A stretch of 64,000 nucleotides of DNA from Carboxylicivirga agarovorans (GCF_050589845.1 NZ_JBNGPA010000031.1:1-64000); one strand, 5' to 3'; shown: positions 28,295 to 35,572, numbered from the stretch's first letter. Made by a program: numbers and translations. The notes: generated by a model not told the origin, from the letters alone.

Positions 28295-28363
28295 TGCGCA
28301 AAATGCGTAGATGTAAAGTAGTAGTTTTCCCACCATAAGTTCCTTTTTTGATTCTCAACTTTG
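28295..28363 (+). promoter_or_regulatory. Direct repeat copy 2: palindrome plus CAnCTTTG box
   Basis: TGCGCAAAATGCGTA (28295-28309) and CAACTTTG (28356-28363) keep the same 61-nt offset as copy 1, 283 bp further on. It shares GTAGAT, AAAGTAGT and TTCCCACCATAA with copy 1. A start just after 28363 would transcribe the stem-loop array. Confidence 0.6.
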
Positions 28364-28428
28364 TCATGTCCAAGATCTTTGAAACGTCAAAGGCTAGTTT
28401 TCAAACGAAAGTGCTTAAGGTTGTTTAA

Positions 28429-28506
28429 GAGGGCAGGTTGACATGATTGAGGGTAATATTACAAGTTTAACAGTTATTTCTCACCTAATGGTTTCTGTTC
28501 CTTTTA
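28429..28506 (+). ncRNA. Stem-loop unit 0 (degenerate)
   Basis: GGGCAG at 28431 pairs with CTGTTCC at 28495-28501 with one bulged T and a G-T pair, followed by TTTTAG. The arm sequence is drifted and the pairing is short; it is included mainly because it sits one period before the next unit. Confidence 0.4.
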
Positions 28507-28591
28507 GCAACCTTATCAGAATACTGGTTTTAAGAAGAGATTTACGATCGTTAAAATCTAAAAGAAATTAATGTTTTTTGGTGTAAATCGA

Positions 28592-28667
28592 GAGCAGGAC
28601 ATCAATATGGCTAAAGGTTTTTAATAATTAGGAATATTTCATTAACCCTGATGTTCCTGCTCTTTTT
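28592..28667 (+). ncRNA. Stem-loop unit A
   Basis: GAGCAGGACATCA (28592-28604) pairs with TGATGTTCCTGCTC (28649-28662) with a single bulged T, followed by TTTTT. The loop carries GGCTAAAGGTT. TGTAAATC lies directly upstream. Confidence 0.6.
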
Positions 28668-28750
28668 AAAATTCAGTCAGGATGGTTTTTGATTGCATTA
28701 AATTCGTGATTATCTATTAATTAGAGTTTATTAATATTTGTGTAAATCGA

Positions 28751-28827
28751 GAGCGGGACATCAATAGACTAAAGGTTTTTTTGATAAATAGGACAATTTG
28801 AATAAACCCGATGATCCTGCTCTTTTT
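28751..28827 (+). ncRNA. Stem-loop unit B
   Basis: GAGCGGGACATC (from 28751) pairs with GATGATCCTGCTC (28810-28822) with one G-U and the same bulged T as unit A, followed by TTTTT. The loop has GACTAAAGGTTT and a distal AAACC that can pair with GGTTT. TGTAAATC lies upstream. Confidence 0.6.
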
Positions 28828-28916
28828 AAAAATTTAATTATGTGACATTTTTTAGCTTATAGATTTACAATGATTATAAATTTTTAGAGTGTTTAAATTT
28901 TGTTGCTGTAAATCCT

Positions 28917-28992
28917 GAGCGGGACATCAATGGACTAAAGGTTTTTTAATAATCGGGACTATTATTAAAAAAATGATGTCCCTGCTCTTTTT
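28917..28992 (+). ncRNA. Stem-loop unit C
   Basis: GAGCGGGACATCA (28917-28929) pairs with TGATGTCCCTGCTC (28974-28987), followed by TTTTT. Inside, a second perfect 12-bp helix forms between 28942-28953 and 28961-28972 around CGGGACT. The asymmetric internal loop between the helices holds GGACTAAAGG. TGTAAATC lies upstream. Confidence 0.62.
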
Positions 28993-29079
28993 ATCGTCCT
29001 TGGTAAAGGGTTGAACTTAATTAGTATATGGCGGACGATGAGATCATTGAAGTTTAGAATTTGATGCGGTTAATTTAAG

Positions 29080-29151
29080 GAGCAGGATGTCATATTTCCG
29101 TGCGTACTTTTAATTACATTCTTTTAAAAAAATGATGTTCTGCTCTTTTTT
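29080..29151 (+). ncRNA. Stem-loop unit D
   Basis: GAGCAGGATGTCA (29080-29092) pairs with TGATGTTCTGCTC (29133-29145) over all 13 positions, three of them G-U, followed by a T6 run. The loop differs from units A-C and lacks the TAAAGG motif. Confidence 0.58.
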
Positions 29152-29249
29152 ATAACTCATCATCAGAAATAATTGACTGGCGGTCTTACTACCACTAATT
29201 TCTTTGAAAAGTCAAAGAATTATTTTGTTTGCTGCTAAATGTATAAATG

Positions 29250-29326
29250 GAGCAGGTCATCACCATAGATAAAGGTTAATTTTTAATACTACAATTTGTT
29301 TGATATCTGATGTTCCTGCTCTATTT
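29250..29326 (+). ncRNA. Stem-loop unit E
   Basis: GAGCAGGTCATCA (29250-29262) pairs with TGATGTTCCTGCTC (29308-29321) with a small internal loop, and the unit keeps TAAAGGTT in the loop. The tail is TATTT, a weak T-run. Confidence 0.55.
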
Positions 29327-29548
29327 CTGTTAACCAGGTAAGGAATGCATTTATTGTGTTTGCTTCTTTTGATCATTATGAGTCTAAGATTTAAAATAAT
29401 CATCAGGGCAAACTTTTAGATGATTGGCAAACCAACTGATAAACATATATATGGCGTGTGTTTCTGAAGGGTTGACACTTTTTTTATGGATTTCCTTTTT
29501 GAAATAACAATGTGACATTTTATTAATCTTAATGTTCGGTTTATTATA

Positions 29549-29630
29549 GGGGCAGGGCTGCTTCATAGTAATTTAGTAATTAGTGCTTTATAGAATTTGG
29601 AATTACGTGATAGCCCTGTTCCTTTTATTT
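29549..29630 (+). ncRNA. Stem-loop unit F (diverged, pairing kept)
   Basis: GGGGCAGGGCTG (29549-29560) pairs with TAGCCCTGTTCC (29611-29622) at all 12 positions, three of them G-U, although both arms differ from the consensus. TTTTATTT follows. Confidence 0.55.
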
Positions 29631-29710
29631 CAATAAGTCACAAGAACAATTCAGGAAGCATTGGAAAATCACAGGTGACTTAAATGGTGCACATAAGTGT
29701 TTGAAATACC

Positions 29711-29784
29711 GGGCAGGACATCATAAATCCAAGTTTACTTTTATACAGAAATTTTTGTCTAAATCGATGTTCCTGCTCTTTTTT
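29711..29784 (+). ncRNA. Stem-loop unit G
   Basis: GGGCAGGACATC (29711-29722) pairs with GATGTTCCTGCTC (29766-29778) with the bulged T of units A and B, followed by a T6 run. It is the last unit, about 170 bp before the GT2 gene. Confidence 0.58.
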
Positions 29785-29952
29785 GCTATGCGTGATGGTG
29801 GCATTCTTCACAAAAGTTTTTTTCATGACAGTGCAATAGACATCTTTTTTAACCGGTCGCTTTACAATTATTTCAAGGCTGTTCCTCAAAATCACTGTTT
29901 TAAAAAGACCCTTAACTAAATATTAATAATGGCTTAAAGAATTAAAGAGTAA

Positions 29953-30774
29953 ATGATTGACACGAGTGTTTCTGTTATAATTAGTTCATACAATCATCCA
30001 AAGTGGTTAGAGAAAGTGTTGATTGGTTTTTCATGCCAATCGGTATCTGGTTTCGAAATTGTGATTGCCGACGATGGTTCAGGTGCTGAAACGAAATCAG
30101 TGGTTGAAAAATGCCGAACAAACTTAGATTTAAACATACTTTATGTGTGGCACGAGGATAAAGGATTCAGGAAAACAAAAATATTAAATGAAGCTTTAAA
30201 GATCTCAACAGGCGAATACATCATCTTTACGGATGGTGATTGTATTCCAAGGCGAGATTTTATTGAAACACATTTAAGTAATGCAGAAGATGGCTATTAT
30301 TTGTCAGGAGGATATGTCCGCTTACCATTGTCGGTTAGTCGTTTAATTGGTTTTGAAGATATTGCTTCAGGCAGGGCTTTTAGCATTCGTTGGCTGCAAA
30401 AAGCAGGGGTGAAAAGAAGTTTTAAACTATCGAAGTTATCAGGCTTTAAATGGTTTACTCAGATGATGAATTTAATAACACCTGCAAATGCTACATGGAA
30501 TGGATGTAATGCTTCAACATGGCGTGAGTACTTTTTTGAGTTAAATGGTTTTAATGAAGATATGCATTATGGCGCAGAAGATCGGGAATTTGGTTCGCGT
30601 CTTGATAATAAGGGGTTGAGATCAAAACAGATACGTTATTCGGCCATATGTATTCATCTTGATCATGCCCGTGCCTACAAAAATAAAGAACACCTTATCG
30701 CGAATCAGACGATATGGCGTACAACAAAAAGAAATAAGTTGATTGTCACAAAGAATGGTATCCAAAAACTATAG
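29953..30774 (+). CDS. Glycosyltransferase family 2
   Basis: The 273-residue protein opens with the GT-A fold sequence VSVIISSYNHPKWLEKVL, then IVIADDGSGAET, the metal-binding motif FTDGDCIP, and an acceptor region with NGFNEDMHYGAEDREFGSRL (the ED acid). This is the layout of GT2 enzymes related to LPS core and galactosyltransferase-type proteins. It uses a nucleotide sugar in the cytosol; donor and acceptor are unknown. It is the first gene after the stem-loop array. Confidence 0.92.
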   Translation: MIDTSVSVIISSYNHPKWLEKVLIGFSCQSVSGFEIVIADDGSGAETKSVVEKCRTNLDLNILYVWHEDKGFRKTKILNEALKISTGEYIIFTDGDCIPRRDFIETHLSNAEDGYYLSGGYVRLPLSVSRLIGFEDIASGRAFSIRWLQKAGVKRSFKLSKLSGFKWFTQMMNLITPANATWNGCNASTWREYFFELNGFNEDMHYGAEDREFGSRLDNKGLRSKQIRYSAICIHLDHARAYKNKEHLIANQTIWRTTKRNKLIVTKNGIQKL

Positions 30775-30860
30775 GTGATTTAGTATTGATTGTAGTTTTT
30801 TAATATAAATCCATATAACCATAGGGTTAACAGAGATTCAGTTACCTTCAGATCACGCCC

Positions 30861-30890
30861 CTCTGTGAACTCTGTTTTCTCTGTGGTTAA
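30861..30890. repeat. Short CTCTGTG-type periodic motif
   Basis: CTCTGTGAACTCTG followed by TTTTCTCTGTGGTTAA is a roughly 10-nt periodic motif in the spacer between two glycosyltransferase genes. An imperfect partner, AACCATAGGG with TTAACAGAG, precedes it. I recall similar motifs in intergenic DNA of many phyla, but could not check. Confidence 0.45.
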
Positions 30891-31036
30891 TTTGTACACC
30901 TGGATTCTTAGTTATTTTTTATTGTGGCCGCCACTTAATACCTCATTGATTTTTTCTGATATATCTGTTTGGGGTAGCTATAGAAACTAATTAAAAGTCT
31001 TAATTTGGCTGTCTGAAACATTGATAGCCCGATGAT

Positions 31037-32026
31037 ATGAAAGTATTAATTGTATATAACGGAATTATTCCAACACCTCTATATGGAGGTACTTCACGTG
31101 TAATCTGGTATTTAGGAAACGAGCTTGTGAAAATGGGTCATAGTGTTAGCTACCTTGTAAACAGGGGCTCATCCTGTCCGTTTGCTGATGTGAAGACAAT
31201 TGATACGACTAGGCCCATTGTTGATCAAATAGGTGATGATGTGGATCTTGTACATTTTAATATGCTGGTTCCCGATGTAGAGAAATTGAAACAACCTTAC
31301 GTTATTACCATGCATGGAAATGGTAGTAAGGATGTGAAACTTCCGCTAAATATGATTTTTGTTTCAAAGAACCATGCCCATCGCTATGCCTCTGAAAGTT
31401 ATGTGAATAATGGATTGGACTGGGATGATTACAGGAAGCCCGATTTATCAAAGAGCAGATCTTACTTTCACTTTCTCGGTAAGGCAGCCTGGAAAGTTAA
31501 GAATGTAAAAGGCGCTATCAATATCATTAAGAGCACAAAGAGTGAACAACTTAAGGTTCTTGGCGGTACACGTTTAAATTTCAAGATGGGTTTCCGTTTT
31601 ACAACAAGCAGACGTGTTTCTTTTCATGGCATGGTAGGAGGTGAGGAGAAATATGAGCTCCTGAATGGCTCCAAAGGATTAATATTTCCAGTAAGATGGC
31701 ACGAGCCATTTGGATTGGCCATAACCGAAAGTCTATATTATGGTTGTCCTGTTTTTGGAACACCCTATGGCGCATTGCCCGATCTGGTAAGCAATGAGGT
31801 TGGATTTTTATCTAATAAGCAAGATGAGTTGGTGGAGGCCATTAATAATGCCGATCAGTTTTCGGTAAAAGCATGTCATGAGTTAGCTCTTGAAAAATAT
31901 AATTCCAAAACAATGGCGTTAAGCTATCTCGAAAAGTACGAACAGGTTTTAAATGGTACCTCGTTAAATGATAAAGCTCCTTACCAGGAAAGTGCTCCTG
32001 TTAAAACGCTGTTGAATTGGGAATGA
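31037..32026 (+). CDS. Glycosyltransferase family 4/GT1-like
   Basis: The 329-residue GT-B fold protein starts MKVLIVYNGIIPTPLYGGTSRVIWYLGNEL and ends with the donor-binding domain FPVRWHEPFGLAITESLYYGCPVFGTPYGALPDLV, which carries the E-x7-E nucleotide-sugar motif. The central FHGMVGGEEKYELLNGSKG is typical. It is a cytosolic or membrane-associated sugar transferase of unknown specificity, convergent with the GT90 gene. Confidence 0.9.
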   Translation: MKVLIVYNGIIPTPLYGGTSRVIWYLGNELVKMGHSVSYLVNRGSSCPFADVKTIDTTRPIVDQIGDDVDLVHFNMLVPDVEKLKQPYVITMHGNGSKDVKLPLNMIFVSKNHAHRYASESYVNNGLDWDDYRKPDLSKSRSYFHFLGKAAWKVKNVKGAINIIKSTKSEQLKVLGGTRLNFKMGFRFTTSRRVSFHGMVGGEEKYELLNGSKGLIFPVRWHEPFGLAITESLYYGCPVFGTPYGALPDLVSNEVGFLSNKQDELVEAINNADQFSVKACHELALEKYNSKTMALSYLEKYEQVLNGTSLNDKAPYQESAPVKTLLNWE

Positions 32027-32039
32027 AAAACTGAAACAA

Positions 32040-33032
32040 TTAATTCTTTTGCAGATTAAAATACTTGTCCAGCACCATTAGTGAAATAAGTCTTTCACGC
32101 TTTTTGTTTCTAAACTGGTCAATGTACTCATGAGCGTTTTTAACTATTGCTTTCGCTTTATCTGGATTCGCGATGTAATAGTTCATTTTCTCAACAACAT
32201 CGGAATAATCATCTTTAACCTGTATGTAATGGTAGTCAGGAATTAATGTATCTTCCATAAACCATGTCTCATAATTGGGTTTTGGCATCATTGCAATTGA
32301 GTTGGAAGCCATCACCCACTTTAAGCTGGTAGCAACATCGTAACCCTCAATAACCATTACAAATTTATATTGCAGCATTTCATACATGTTCAGCTTGGGT
32401 TTACGCCAATGCAGGTATGGTTCCAGGTTACTGACATGTGCCACATTACATTGGGGATGTCCAAACCATTTTTCGATAAACTTAATACGCTGAATGTGTA
32501 CAGTTTTAAAGGCTCCCCGCCAAACCAGTAAATCTTTCTTTTTGTCGTACGGTGTAATGTCATTAGGAAAAGTGAAATGACGTATCTTATTCAGCTTTAA
32601 AAGTATAGAATTCTGATTGGTATGATTAATGGGACGACTTTTAACAATGGCCGGATGCTGAGGAACTTCAGTTACATCTCCAAATTCGTAATCGATGTAT
32701 TTATTGTCAGGGAAGTATCGTGTTATTTCACGGGTGTCAAAAAAATAGGTGCGTTGTTTTTTTCCTGGTTTAAGAGTTCCTAACTGCCTGCTTTTATTGC
32801 TTCTGGCAAAAGGAGTGTTGAGCTTATTGTAATAATTAACCCGTTTGTCTATATAAGCCTTCTCTGAATTAGTCTTTTTATTGTAAGTTGCCAGTATCAG
32901 ATTTCTCCTTGTTTGAAACAAGAAGCTAGGAATCAGAAGTTTTAAAGCACTTTTGAAATAATAATACTGCTTAAAATTTCGATACCGAAAGGTCATCCAT
33001 TTTGAAAACCATTTTTTATTACGTACGCCCAT
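32040..33032 (-). CDS. Glycosyltransferase family 90 (CAP10/LpsA-like)
   Basis: The 330-residue protein shows family-90 features: IDYEFGDVTEVPQHPAIVKSRP, LLVWRGAF, and YKFVMVIEGYDVATSLKWVMASNSIAMMPKPNYETWFME near the C-terminus. Bacterial members modify LPS or capsule (for example LpsA), and eukaryotic relatives are xylosyl- and glucosyltransferases. The N-terminal part is basic. It is on the opposite strand to its neighbours and may be separately controlled from the 500-bp divergent region on its 5' side. Confidence 0.82.
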   Translation of the reverse strand: MGVRNKKWFSKWMTFRYRNFKQYYYFKSALKLLIPSFLFQTRRNLILATYNKKTNSEKAYIDKRVNYYNKLNTPFARSNKSRQLGTLKPGKKQRTYFFDTREITRYFPDNKYIDYEFGDVTEVPQHPAIVKSRPINHTNQNSILLKLNKIRHFTFPNDITPYDKKKDLLVWRGAFKTVHIQRIKFIEKWFGHPQCNVAHVSNLEPYLHWRKPKLNMYEMLQYKFVMVIEGYDVATSLKWVMASNSIAMMPKPNYETWFMEDTLIPDYHYIQVKDDYSDVVEKMNYYIANPDKAKAIVKNAHEYIDQFRNKKRERLISLMVLDKYFNLQKN

Positions 33033-33533
33033 TTTATCCCTTTATATACAAGCTGCCGTAAAAGTAGCTAATTCCCATTAAATGTAACCAAAGGCAGGTG
33101 CCGAATTTGTTTGACCGGGTAGAATTAAACCCTGTACTGCCAATTCATTGTGTTGAACTTGTAATGAGATGTATTTACGCAGAAGTGCTAACAAAGAGAT
33201 TGTCTCCTCTTATTTCTTATTGTTAAATTGAGATGCAAAAGTGTTGGCGTTTTCTACAATGTACCTGGCTTTATTTCCGGGTTATGAATGTAAGTCACCA
33301 ACGTCAATGGTCATTCTTAATGCAGAACAGTGCTTAAAATTCTTGTGTGTAAAAAGATTGGGATAATAACTGATTGGCTATGAAATGCTGGTATATAGGA
33401 GTTTGAAATCTACAAATGTTTGATTGTTTTTGATATTTACCGGACTTAAACTGATAATTAAAGCTTTTGAGTCTGAATAATATAATTGGGCCACATTTCT
33501 TTAATTAATATATCTTTGTGATAAATTCTTAAA
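33033..33533. other. 501-bp divergent intergenic region
   Basis: Apart from the promoter at 33486-33518 I see no repeat, RNA gene or small ORF worth reporting. It separates the GT90 gene from the CDP-glycerol transferase gene. Confidence 0.5.
33486..33518 (+). promoter_or_regulatory. Promoter of the CDP-glycerol transferase gene
   Basis: TTG (33486-33488), a 22-nt spacer and TATCTTTG (33511-33518) give a good match to the Bacteroidota sigma-ABfr type minus-33/minus-7 consensus. Transcription would start near 33524. Confidence 0.7.
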
Positions 33534-33542
33534 GTGAGTGAA

Positions 33543-34619
33543 ATGACGTGTTTTTTCGATGTGCAAAACATCTATTACATTCCTCAATACTTCCCGGTAT
33601 GGAGAGAATTAATGAAGCGAGGCCATACATGTAAACTGGTTGTGTATGAAAATACCAATAAGGAATCGTTAATTAATCAGGTTTTGAGTCAAATAGGTGT
33701 TGACTATGTTAAAGTCCAGGGCGAAGAGCACGCAAAAGAGCTTTATTTGAAAGAAAAGCCAGAGTGGATTTTCTTCGGAAACAAGTTCGGTTCACTTGAC
33801 TTAATTCATAAGCATTCCAAATCTATCCAGATGGGGCATGGTATTGGTCCCAAAAGAAGTTACTATAGAAAGTCTGATACTCCTATGACCGTTCGGTTTA
33901 TTGAAGGAGAGATGCGCCTGAAGGTCATTGAAGATATGTACCCTGACGATAACTTCGTTCAGGTTGGCTTCAGCAAACTTGATCCGGTATTTGATGGTTC
34001 TGAAGCGGGATTGGATCTGAAAAGGCTGGGACTCGATCCTCAAAAACCTACCATATTGTACGCTCCAACCTTTAACCCTACTTCAATAGGTTGCTTTCCA
34101 AAAGATTGGGTAGATGATTTCAAAGAATATAACATTCTGATTAAACCCCATTCATTCACTTTTGCTTTAACAAAAAGCCGGTATATTAAAGATCAGAAAA
34201 GGATTAAGGAATGGGCTAAATACTCTAATGTATACCTGGCGGACGCAGATGAATATTCGTTGGTCCCTTTCCTGAAAACGGCAGATATTCTTATTAGTGA
34301 AGCATCATCAACGTTATTTGAATTTGCAGCCTTGGATAAGCCGGTTGTTATTTGTGACTTTTACGATTTAAAATGGTCTTACAAAGGCATCTTTAAGTAC
34401 CGTTTTAAGAAACGCTTTCTAACGGAGTCTGTCATTTATCAGGACCTGGGAACACATGCCGTTAACTATAGGCAGGTAAAGCAGAAAGTAGAAGAAGAAA
34501 TGAATAATCCGTCTAATTACAAGGATAACAGGAAACAATATAACAAAGACCACGTTGGGCCAACAGATGGAAAAGCATCTGTCAGAATTGTGGATTACCT
34601 GGAGAATTTTGGGAAATAG
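33543..34619 (+). CDS. CDP-glycerol glycerophosphotransferase family protein
   Basis: The 358-residue protein resembles TagB/TagF-type enzymes, which transfer glycerol phosphate from CDP-glycerol to a glycan or a polyol-phosphate chain at the cytosolic face. Visible landmarks are QMGHGIGPKRSYY, ILYAPTFNP, NILIKPHSFTF, the DILISEASSTLFEFAALDKPVVICDF nucleotide-binding motif, and FKKRFLTESV. The ATG at 33543 is chosen; a GTG at 33534 is also possible. It converges with the HIT-TagD fusion gene, whose TagD-like domain could make its donor. Confidence 0.87.
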   Translation: MTCFFDVQNIYYIPQYFPVWRELMKRGHTCKLVVYENTNKESLINQVLSQIGVDYVKVQGEEHAKELYLKEKPEWIFFGNKFGSLDLIHKHSKSIQMGHGIGPKRSYYRKSDTPMTVRFIEGEMRLKVIEDMYPDDNFVQVGFSKLDPVFDGSEAGLDLKRLGLDPQKPTILYAPTFNPTSIGCFPKDWVDDFKEYNILIKPHSFTFALTKSRYIKDQKRIKEWAKYSNVYLADADEYSLVPFLKTADILISEASSTLFEFAALDKPVVICDFYDLKWSYKGIFKYRFKKRFLTESVIYQDLGTHAVNYRQVKQKVEEEMNNPSNYKDNRKQYNKDHVGPTDGKASVRIVDYLENFGK

Positions 34620-34627
34620 ATAGTAAG

Positions 34628-34659
34628 GAATTCAGATGTTCTATTGATCATCTGAATTC
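34628..34659. terminator. Hairpin at a convergent gene junction
   Basis: GAATTCAGATG and CATCTGAATTC form an 11-bp stem with a 10-nt loop. It overlaps the final codons of the HIT-TagD gene and follows the CDP-glycerol transferase stop. There is no T-run, so its role as a terminator is uncertain. Confidence 0.5.
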
Positions 34660-35543
34660 TCAAGCAAGTTAAGTGCTTTCTTCAAAATGGTAGAACTAAC
34701 ATTCGGGGTATAATCAAAATATACCATGTCGCATGTTACAGGCGGATATTTTCCTTTCCAATCTGAGCCAACAGAGATAGCATCTATTTTGTACTTATCT
34801 ACAACACTTTGTTTGTTTTTATTAACCTGGGGAATCACTTCATCCACATATTTAACAGAGCTGATGATGCGGTAGCGTTCTTCAAAGGGAATCACAGGTT
34901 TACGCCCTTTAGAAGCCATGATAAGCTCATCGGTCGATACACCAACAATCAGGTGATCACAAAGCTCTTTTGAGCGCTTCAGAATGTTCAGGTGCCCATA
35001 GTGTAATAGATCAAAACAGCCTGAGGTATACATCCTATTATATTTTTTAACACTTGGTGTCGCTTGCAGAAGACCTCGTAAATAATCTCTTACAATAGCT
35101 TTTTGCTCTTCTGAAATTGTATTGTTGTGAGATGCCAGGTTGATAGCTCCCGGCCATGAATTATCAGTAAAGGTAAAGTTTGCATATTCTGCAGACTGAC
35201 TGTATCGCGGAATGACATGAAAATGAACCTCCGGATCAACCATCATTAACATCAGGTAGTTTATTTTTTCTGCTTTAAGTTCCGGTTGTATACTCAGTTC
35301 AATGTCTTTAGTTATAAGTGACATCTCCTGCATGGCATCCTGACTGATGGCATGGAACTGGTTAACATCTTCTTTGCATATTAATATCATAGAGCCCAAT
35401 GTAACCTGCTCCGGACGCAGTAATAGCAGCCAATGGCTATACTCTTTAATTAAAGAGTTAGGATATCCAAATTTTTTAAGCGTATCTGTAAGCATTATCT
35501 TCCCGTTATCCGTTTGTGGTATTCTGATAGAAAAGTTAACCAT
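34641..35543 (-). CDS. HIT-like domain fused to TagD-type cytidylyltransferase
   Basis: This 300-residue protein has two parts. Residues about 20-160 resemble a HIT nucleotide hydrolase/transferase; the signature reads EVHFHVIPR (105-113), so the first histidine of HxHxH is Glu while the middle, catalytic-position His107 remains. Residues about 170-295 are a nucleotidyltransferase with the HxGH motif GCFDLLHYGHLNIL (175-188), like glycerol-3-phosphate cytidylyltransferase, which makes CDP-glycerol. The neighbour uses CDP-glycerol, which supports that substrate, but ethanolamine-phosphate or FAD-type nucleotidyl transfer cannot be excluded. TACCTTTG at 35573 is a good minus-7 box. Confidence 0.85.
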   Translation of the reverse strand: MVNFSIRIPQTDNGKIMLTDTLKKFGYPNSLIKEYSHWLLLLRPEQVTLGSMILICKEDVNQFHAISQDAMQEMSLITKDIELSIQPELKAEKINYLMLMMVDPEVHFHVIPRYSQSAEYANFTFTDNSWPGAINLASHNNTISEEQKAIVRDYLRGLLQATPSVKKYNRMYTSGCFDLLHYGHLNILKRSKELCDHLIVGVSTDELIMASKGRKPVIPFEERYRIISSVKYVDEVIPQVNKNKQSVVDKYKIDAISVGSDWKGKYPPVTCDMVYFDYTPNVSSTILKKALNLLENSDDQ

Positions 35544-35572
35544 CTTTTAAACTGTCATTAACTTTACCGGCA

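Larger units (their letters stand above)
28431..29784 (+). repeat. Array of about eight stem-loop units with roughly 160-nt period
   Basis: Unit 5' arms begin at 28431, 28592, 28751, 28917, 29080, 29250, 29549 and 29711. The steps are 161, 159, 166, 163, 170, 299 and 162 nt; the 299 may span one decayed unit. All units have the same orientation, all are about 72-82 nt long including the T-tail, and most end in a T-run on the plus strand. Arms are well conserved, loops vary, and spacers are poorly conserved apart from a TGTAAATC box ahead of three units. Confidence 0.85.
27852..29952. other. 2.1-kb gene-free region with promoter repeat and stem-loop array
   Basis: No credible protein gene is present. 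Contents in order: 27852-28011 nothing recognised; a 69-bp direct repeat at 28012 and 28295; a CTTTGA-AACG-TCAAAG hairpin at 28377-28392; the stem-loop array at 28431-29784; a TTCTTTGA-AAAG-TCAAAGAA hairpin near 29200-29220 between units; and 29785-29952 nothing recognised. The GT2 gene starts at 29953. Confidence 0.85.

Noticed and set aside
28431..29784. Stem-loop array as a CRISPR array
   Set aside because: The period is about 160 nt, the repeated part is an inverted-arm unit with variable loops, the arms drift between copies, and no cas gene is in the window.
28431..29784. Array units as MITEs or IS remnants
   Set aside because: Inverted arms fit superficially, but the units are tandem at regular spacing in one orientation with strand-specific T-runs, and I see no target-site duplications or transposase. 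A final decision needs a genome copy search.
28431..29784. Array as a type III toxin-antitoxin RNA repeat locus
   Set aside because: Those arrays have short direct repeats of a few tens of nucleotides upstream of a ToxN-like gene. Here the following gene is a clear GT2 glycosyltransferase.
29384..29919. Small ORFs of 60-72 codons within the array region
   Set aside because: They run through stem-loop units on both strands, have no coding character or plausible starts, and overlap each other.
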